The position numbers were made by a program, and so were the translations under genes. A DNA stretch of 64,000 nucleotides from Hepsetus odoe. Taxonomy: Eukaryota > Chordata > Actinopteri > Characiformes > Hepsetidae. The notes below the pieces were generated by a model. That model was given only the letters and a program-made list of their open reading frames with translations, ran no database searches and was not told the origin of the DNA. The stretch's first letter is position 1, and every line of letters begins with the position of its first letter. Positions 58,163-64,000 of this stretch are shown here, one piece after another. The stretch lies in the NCBI GenBank assembly GCA_017165825.1, contig CM029368.1, positions 30,236,638 through 30,300,637 on the forward strand. Reading direction: 5' to 3'.

Positions 58163-58376
58163 GGGGCAGCGGTGGCCTAGTGGTTAGGGTGTTAGCCGGA
58201 GGATCGGGGGTTCGAACCCCTTCCCAGTATGTTGCCCTGAGGTACCCTTGAGCAAGGTGCCGTCCCCATTACTGCTCCCTGGGCGCTTTCAATAGCAGCC
58301 CACTGTTGCACATGTATGTATGGGTGAAATGCAGAGAACGAATTTCCCATTCGTGGGATTATAAATAAAGGATTAT
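58163..58376 (+). mobile_element. SINE type C (same head, different tail)
   Basis: Head GGGCAGCGGTGGCCTAGTGG with A box TAGTGGTTAGG (58178-58188) and B box GGTTCGAACCC (58209-58219), both canonical. The body matches type A through CTGCTCCCTGGGCGCTTTCAATAG and TGTATGGGTGAAATGCAGAG. It then changes to GAACGAATTTCCCATTCGTGGGATTATAAATAAAGGATTATAATT. That tail is known from other teleost retroposons. No clear target-site duplication. Confidence 0.92.
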
Positions 58377-58940
58377 AATTATTATGGTAAATTTTAATGC
58401 AAATATTATTGCACAGTTCGCTAACATTTTGCGAAAGAAAAAAAACTGGCATGGCCATAAAGGCATCATTTAAATGAGCTCTTAGTAAGACTTCTTGGGC
58501 TGAAACAATAAGTTCCAAATGTTTTCTGTGGCCAGCTATCAGTCCTTCATGTCTTGTTTTTGATATTTTTCCACTTCTTCTTGCAGAATGGGTCGAGTTC
58601 ATACATATTCATACGCCATTTTGAATGCATCGCATGTCATAGATCTAATCACAGATTCAAAATAACATTCTGATGATGAAACCCATATTAAAACTTTTAT
58701 CTTATGGGGTTCTTGATAGATTTTAATGTATGTTTTCAATCATTGTCTTTTTATAATATCAAGTGTCTTTTTTTTCTTCAGTGTCTTTATTGACTGTGGG
58801 ACATTAAGCTTATTGTATGTCAATTTAATCATGTCCATTTCCATTCACTAGCTAGGACTCCTTCAATCATATGATACCACAATAACTGGTAGCATGCGTT
58901 TCCTTTAGTTCATTTACTACCACAACCTGTCTTGGGTTGA
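58377..58940. other. Unassigned unique sequence
   Basis: A 136-codon minus frame (58192-58602) runs into the SINE and is not supported. Nothing else recognised. Confidence 0.45.
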
Positions 58941-58982
58941 TGATGAATGAATGAATGAATGAATGAATAAATGAAGGAATGA
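58941..58982. repeat. (GAAT)n tetranucleotide microsatellite
   Basis: GAAT units with AAAT and AAGG variants near the end. Confidence 0.95.
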
Positions 58983-59023
58983 ATTCATTAAATTCCTTGT
59001 GCTGACACATACACATGCACATC

Positions 59024-59024
<1 letters not shown>

Positions 59025-59064
<40 letters not shown>
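59025..59064. repeat. (CA)n microsatellite
   Basis: About 40 bases of clean CA. Confidence 0.96.
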
Positions 59065-59066
<2 letters not shown>

Positions 59067-59094
59067 AAAATGGTTAGCAGTATCCCCTGCATTT

Positions 59095-59283
59095 TCCTAT
59101 CCAGACACACTGGCAGTGAACACACACACCAGAGCCAGGAGCAGTGGGCTGCAATATCTGCACCCAGGAAGCAGTGTTTGGGATGGAACCTTGCTTAAGG
59201 TCACCTCAGAACAACCTACTGGGACTCAAACCCATGACCTTCCAATCTTGGGCCATAGTACTTAAGCATTAGGCCACCACTGT
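59095..59283 (-). mobile_element. SINE of the A/B/C family, strongly diverged
   Basis: In reverse: CACCCAGGAAGCAGTG, GGATGGAACCTTGCTTAAGG, CACCTCAGAACAACCTACTGGG, ACTCAAACCCATGACCTTCC (B box) and GCATTAGGCCACCACTG (head). The usual tail is not seen, so the type is undetermined. Confidence 0.8.
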
Positions 59284-59429
59284 AATGCCATTGAATGGCT
59301 AAAGTCACCTGAAAAGTTATTGTATATTCTTTTGCACAAGCTAAAAGACACCCATACTGGTTAGTATTTTGTTGTTTGATGGGTAGAAGGAGGGCCATTC
59401 TAGCCATCTGTAGAGATTTAAACCAATTG

Positions 59430-60127
59430 TGCTATCTGGGACTCTTGGTCAGGAAGGGCATTCAGTGTAAAACCTTTGCCAAATCAAATATGTGGACAGT
59501 GAAACAAAATTCCATACTGAATCAGTTGAGGCCTGGGTTAACAACTACCACCACCAAGGAAGTTGAAAAGGAGGAAGGCATGTCTAGAGGCAGGAGGAGA
59601 GAAGGAAGTGTAGCTGAGTGGAAGTGAGGGTAGGAACTTTGATGGTTGGCAGCATGACTGGTAAAGGGAGAGAATTAGCTGATGTGACTGAAAGAAGAAA
59701 GACTGATATTTTGTGTGTGCAAGATACCAGATGGGAGGGTAGCAAGGCCAGGTGTATTTGATGTGAGTTTAAATTGCTTTTCCATGGTGTGGATAGAAAG
59801 AGAAATGGGATAGGCATCCTGAAAGAGACTGTGACAGTGGTGAGGTCTGCAGTAGGAGTGAAGGATGCATATGAAGTAGAAGTTGGATTATATCAAGGAT
59901 CAGCACTGAACCCATTCTTGTTTGCAATGGTAATAGACAGGTTGATGGACAAGGTTAGATAGAAGTCCTCGTGGACGATGAGGTTTGCTGATGATATTGT
60001 GATCTGTAGAGAGAGTTAGGGAGCAGCTTGAAGAGATATGCTCTAGAGAGTAGAGGGATGAAACTGAGTAGGACAAAGACAGCAGAATACATGAGTGTGA
60101 ATGAAAGGGAGGAAAGTGGAGCAATGG
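59430..60127 (+). mobile_element. RTE-type LINE relic: 5' UTR, endonuclease start, reverse transcriptase piece
   Basis: Begins with AGGAAGGGCATTCAGTGTAAAA and CCTGGGTTAACAACTACCACC, the RTE 5' region of fish. From ATG 59654 it reads MTGKGRELADVTERRKTDIL then CVQDTRWEGSKARC (endonuclease start), an in-frame TGA, and FHGVDRKRNGIGIL. At about 59826 it jumps in frame to reverse transcriptase: TVTVVRSAVGVKDAYEV, GLYQGSALNPFLFAMVIDRL, a stop, then RFADDIVICRES, where FADD (59984-59995) is the catalytic motif, and another stop. Most of the ~3 kb element is deleted. Dead. Confidence 0.9.
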
Positions 60128-60381
60128 AAAGAAGAAGATGAAGAAGAAATCCAGAACATGGTGCTTTTACATTTTACGTTTAATGAAAAAAAAAGAAACA
60201 TACTACTTAAACTGAAGTTCTTAAACCAAGGAGGGAACAGAGGAAAGATGTGAGACAAACAAGTATATGCCAACAATCAATCAGAATGACTGAGGGAGCT
60301 CTTAAACTGCTGTTATAAAGATTATTGCTATAATTGCAGAGGTTGTAATAATTACGTAATATAAACCTTTTTTTTTAACAG
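60128..60381. other. Unassigned sequence ending in a polypyrimidine tract
   Basis: Purine-rich start, then unique sequence. Ends in T-rich TTTTTTTTTAACAG (to 60381), a strong 3' splice-site match. Confidence 0.4.
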
Positions 60382-60470
60382 ATCTGTCATATGAGCTTGC
60401 TGTCAAACTACCATTTGTTCAAGGCACTTATTGTCACGATTGGGTTTGCTTGGACTGTTAGAACACAACG
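60382..60470 (+). CDS. Candidate internal exon (unidentified gene)
   Basis: An 89-base segment lies between a strong acceptor (nine T then AACAG, ending 60381) and a strong donor (CG|GTAAGTC, 60471 on). One frame is open throughout: ICHM SLLSNYHLFKALIVTIG FAWTVRTQ. The internal ATG at 60391 begins a short hydrophilic lead followed by a hydrophobic run (LFKALIVTIGFAWTV). This would suit a first coding exon that encodes a signal anchor or signal peptide. Read without splicing, it meets a stop at once (CGG TAA). I do not recognise the protein and see no partner exon nearby. It could be a chance match. Confidence 0.3.
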
Positions 60471-61240
60471 GTAAGTCTTTTTATGGGCTTTGTTCTCATA
60501 AGCCATCTAACCTTAAAAGTTTGCCAAACACTGCAGAATGCCAGTCATGCTTTCGATGCCTTTTTCTCAAACTTGCTGAGCACAACAGAGGGCTAACAGT
60601 CTTCATTCAGCCAGTAGGTGAGTGGCAGAAGCACAATGGACAGCTATAGCTTACTGTACCAGCAGCATCAGGAGTAGCTACAGTAGACTGTGTAGCCGGC
60701 TGACGTTTTAAAAATAAACCCTCTGAAGCTGAAGGATGTGTTTCATAGAATTCAACACTGAGTACAAAGCGGGCGGTACAGGAAGCATTTGGAGCTGCCA
60801 GTAAACTTTCACTCGCAATTTAACAATCTTTGGCTGTGAGGCATGCACTGTTGTGGATGTCTGTCAAGTGTGGAAAGTGACACTGCTCTTTTCTCTGCGC
60901 TCTGCCAAAAGGCCTGCGATAGCCCCCCTTGCTTTTTTTTCTCATGCACATTCACACACACACAGCCTCTCCACTGCGTCCTAGCGGCATGTGTGTACAG
61001 TGGAGGCAGGATAAGGGAACTCAAAGCAGGTTATGATTGATGCTGTCCAGACCCACAGAGGCTTGCTCCAACGGTGCCAAAATCGGCACGCCAAAAACAG
61101 GCTTGTTTTTAGAGCGGCTTTATGCTGCTCACTTTTGAATGGTGTTTGTCAGTCCCCTAGTCAGACGGGGGAGCTGTTTATTTTGAGGATGGTGTGTAAA
61201 TCAAAATCTTCCTTTTTTTTTTTTACTTTGATGGCAGCGT
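60471..61240. other. Unassigned unique sequence
   Basis: No repeat family. If the preceding exon is real, this would be intron. 60720-61180 is GC-balanced with overlapping unrecognised frames; a T run lies at about 61212-61224. Confidence 0.4.
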
Positions 61241-62720
61241 CTTAGATTGTCAAAGGAAAGAGGAGTGAGAGGAATAGCGATGTGTGACTTTAAGGCTTTT
61301 TTAATACCCACATTTGGCAACGTTTATGTCGTTCCTGTGAGTGATGTCGTAAGTCACGGATGAGGCGAATGGCGCTGCATATCCGCGGAGTGGCATCACC
61401 ATTCATTTTGGAGCGTTTGAGTGTCAAATTCCCTCGCATAGAGCTTGGCAGGAGGCGAGGCTCAGCTGAGTGAGAGTGACATTCTGTCCGGCCTGCCTTT
61501 ATTTACAGCCATGATGCAATGAGGCTGAACTCACATGTAGGCACGGCACAGTTCGGCAGTGGAAAACTTGAAGCGTTTTCGGCGGGTGGTTTGGCTTTGT
61601 TTTTCTTGTAATTTAGCCCCGAAAGGGATTTACACTTCACTTTGCATGTGCATGTGATTTAGGATTGAGAAAGCAGCTGAAGTGCCATGAGCTGACTGAT
61701 AAACAAGAGGCATATATAAAATCTGCCAATGTAACAGTCTGACCAGCTGAGCCCATCAATGTGCCTATGCCATTTGCTGTACAGTAGAGACCTGCAGAAA
61801 GATGCTATGCTACCTGATGTAAATGACTTTAGTGCCTCTGCAGCACAATCAGATCCATTGCTGCCAGTGGAAGGATGGGAGATGATAAAACCAATTAAGG
61901 CTTAATCAGAAAGCTACTTTAAAGGCTAGTATGAAGAGCCGAGTGGCCATTATTCTGCATAAGTGTCATTTGGAAATGTGACCTGTATCAATTCCTGAAG
62001 AAAAGACTGCGTCCTTCCTCCTCTTGGCTGTAATGACTCAATTAGGCTTAGGCCTGGAAGCCCAGCCAGAGCTATTCCACTGCCTCCCAACTGGAGATTT
62101 CACCCAAGGGAAGAGAGTCCATGTTGTGAAAATTGACCCATCTTCCACTCCTTTCCTGTGGAGGCCTGTGCGAGAGCGTGTGCTCAGGAGCGAGAGTTTA
62201 AGCTATTTGCTCTGCCCCCTGGTGCCCCCTGAGGCCATTTAAAGGGTCTTTAATGCCTCCCACCCCAGGCCGCATGTTTGTTTTCACACTGTAGCCGGCT
62301 CACACTACATTTAATGACGCAGGCCCGGCTTTTGACTGATTTATCAGGGGCCATTAAGTCAGCGAGAAGGGAGCTGGAAAACACTTCCACGTCTGTCTCT
62401 GAAAACACGATGTCTGCCAAAGCCCCTCACCACCAGACTGGCGCTAATGTCACTCTTCAGGGAGTGCCATGATCGCAGGCTACATAAAGTTTTAGAGTTC
62501 CTGGTGGTGGTGGATTATTTGGTTTTTATTTGCGTTTTATGGAAATATCCGTATGCTTCGGAGGAGGGGGATGGCGAGGAAACGACTTGTTGACTTTGAG
62601 AAACTGAAAATCTAGCCGGCTGAAAATTTCGATCAGTGCTGCTGCACTGAATCGACTGTCACATGCTGCCATAAGCTTTCACATCTTTAGTGTAGTTGTT
62701 TTTTTTTTTCTCCTTCTTTA
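61241..62720. promoter_or_regulatory. Long candidate conserved noncoding block
   Basis: About 1.5 kb without repeats. Contains GGCATCACCATTCATTTTGG, CTTGTAATTTAGCCCC, AAACCAATTAAGGCTTAATC, GCCATTAAGTCAGCG and GACTGATTTATCAGGGGCC. Higher GC than the flanks, and it ends in a T-rich tract with TTCTTTAACAG at 62715-62725, an acceptor-like signal with no donor found. Short plus frames (62024-62242, 62278-62472) are unrecognised. Confidence 0.38.
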
Positions 62721-62989
62721 ACAGATCTACAGCTGAATCCATTATCATAGTGGGCTCTTGTGAAATATATGCCCTTTAACAGCATTTTCTGACAATGATC
62801 GTTGGCCATGGCGCGCCAACCAGCAGCTGTTTCCAATAAGAACGTGTTACATGTGACAGTTGTTTGTGTGAACGTACCTTTATAAGAAAGTGTTGCTGCC
62901 TATTAAACGGACCATCTGTAGGACAAGGATTGGGGGCCTTGGGGATGCACTTGCATTCTGATACAAATGCTAGGGAATCTGAGCCGCCT

Positions 62990-63004
62990 GTGTGTGTGAG
63001 AGAG

Positions 63005-63056
<52 letters not shown>
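62990..63056. repeat. (GT)n microsatellite with GA interruption
   Basis: TGTGTGTG, AGAGAGAG, then about 48 bases of GT. On the minus strand this reads CA, CT, CA. Confidence 0.97.
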
Positions 63057-63059
<3 letters not shown>

Positions 63060-63530
63060 AAAGCGGCCTTGTAATCAACATCTGCCAAAGAGAAGAGCAA
63101 GTCGCAACTAGCTATGTGTTTCGCCCACGTAGCAGCATCAGTCATTTCTTGGAGTGGACCCTGGCAAGAGCTATAGCAGACCGAGCTTTAAGCAGAGTGT
63201 TGACGCCTACGTGAACACACCGGCTGCTGCCCACACAAAGCTCCTTCGGTTCAGGTTCGCAGATACACCTTTCCTGAGAATTTCCAGAAATTTGGGATGA
63301 CGTTGCCTCGCCCTCCTTCATGCGGGACAGGCTCATCTCCAATTTCACATGAGCGGCATGTTAAAAGACATCCAGGGAGGCAAAAGCTGCTGAGTTCGAC
63401 AGTCAGGGATAACTGAGACCCTCACAACATATTGTCAGATATTTAACCCCTAAAGAATTGTTACCACTTAACTGTAGTCAAGTAATGGTCAAAAGCATAA
63501 GTTTGACTTAGGGGACCAGCTGGTATTTTT
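63057..63530. other. Unassigned unique sequence
   Basis: GC-balanced to about 63400. No gene or repeat recognised. Confidence 0.45.
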
Positions 63531-63665
63531 TGAGGTATCCTTGAGCAAGGTACTGTCCCCAACACAGTTCCCTGGGTGCTGGATTCATATTTGTTTACTG
63601 CTTCATTTGGTGAAAGAGTTAAATGCAGAGAAATAATTTGCTATGGTACACTGTGTGGACTGTGC
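63531..63665 (+). mobile_element. SINE type A, 5'-truncated and diverged
   Basis: Starts at TGAGGTATCCTTGAGCAAGG, continues TACTGTCCCCAACACAGTTCCC and GTTAAATGCAGAGAAATAAT, and ends near GTACACTGTGTGGACTGTGC. The tRNA-like head is absent. Confidence 0.82.
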
Positions 63666-64000
63666 AAAAATGTTAAGAAATTGGACAAAAATTTGGGTAC
63701 ACCAAATTACATTTTTGTTGTTTGGCTTAGTAAAAGTGATTACACATCCATTAACCAGAATACACTTTGCACATTTAACATACTATTAATTTAAGAACCT
63801 AATTTAACCTACTGGGAAAAATAAAACATAACATGTGGCCTGTTCAAATGTTACACCACATGATATTTAGTTCATTATTTTTTGCAAAATTAAAAAAAAA
63901 GAAATTCGATGCATTAAAAGTTGGTTAAAAGTGTCACAGTTTAGTTTGCTCCCTTTAAGAAGATGTGTGTTTATTTGTGAGGGTTTTCTAGCTGCATGCT
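63666..64000. other. Unassigned AT-rich sequence
   Basis: Nothing recognised up to the window edge. Confidence 0.5.

Noticed and set aside
62699..62760. Acceptor-like T-rich tract ending TTTAACAG
   Set aside because: No donor within a reasonable exon length and no sustained frame after it.

Overview
The window reads as intergenic DNA from a bony fish, probably a teleost. The evidence is: very many long dinucleotide microsatellites (CT/GA, CA/GT), tRNA-headed SINEs of fish type, RTE-type LINE relics, Tc1/mariner relics and MITEs, and AT-rich unique sequence with no dense open reading frames. I find no complete protein-coding gene, no rRNA and no functional tRNA gene. Nearly all long open frames run through microsatellites or repeats. 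The best hint of a coding exon is an 89-base open segment at 60382-60470, bounded by textbook splice signals.

Mobile elements carry most of the readable content. One SINE family with a tRNA-Glu-like promoter (A box CTAGTGGTTAGG, B box GGTTCGAATCC) occurs at least 18 times and carries three different 3' ends. Type A ends in a CACTTTCACTT-like tail (4428, 5233, 9445, 15643, 20307, 23382, 29423, 32460, 37258, 47393, 49447, 53089, 63531). Type B ends in a LINE-like tail with GACAAGCGGCAGA (3788, 24688, 38860; tail-only copies at 29754 and 30414). Type C ends in GAACGAATTTCCC...ATAAAGGATTATAATT (58163). Several insertions keep exact target-site duplications. A second SINE family of salmonid HpaI / V-SINE style lies at 45954. 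RTE-type LINE relics lie at 53655-54045 (3' end, minus) and 59430-60127 (endonuclease fused to reverse transcriptase by a deletion). A Tc1-type transposase relic is at 35385-35850, a small TA-flanked MITE at 22826-22949, and a long palindromic MITE at 49871-50400. Four dispersed copies of another fish repeat (1020, 7925, 12035, 29110) end in a shared TAATAAAGTG motif.

Between the repeats lie repeat-free, moderately GC-balanced blocks rich in homeodomain, POU and PBX/MEIS-like words. They resemble conserved noncoding elements in gene deserts around developmental regulators. The best blocks are 10280-10560, 11480-11660, 14131-14860, 18986-19740, 28430-28920, 30700-31140, 34790-34990, 40250-40560, 41051-42340, 42881-43760, 44100-44640, 50931-51180, 51240-52360, 55681-56130 and 61241-62720. 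The exact ten-base PBX-MEIS word TGATTGACAG occurs three times, two of them inside such blocks. Conservation is inferred from sequence style only and was not measured. The likely layout is a regulatory gene desert peppered with retroposons and microsatellites, not a cluster of genes working together.
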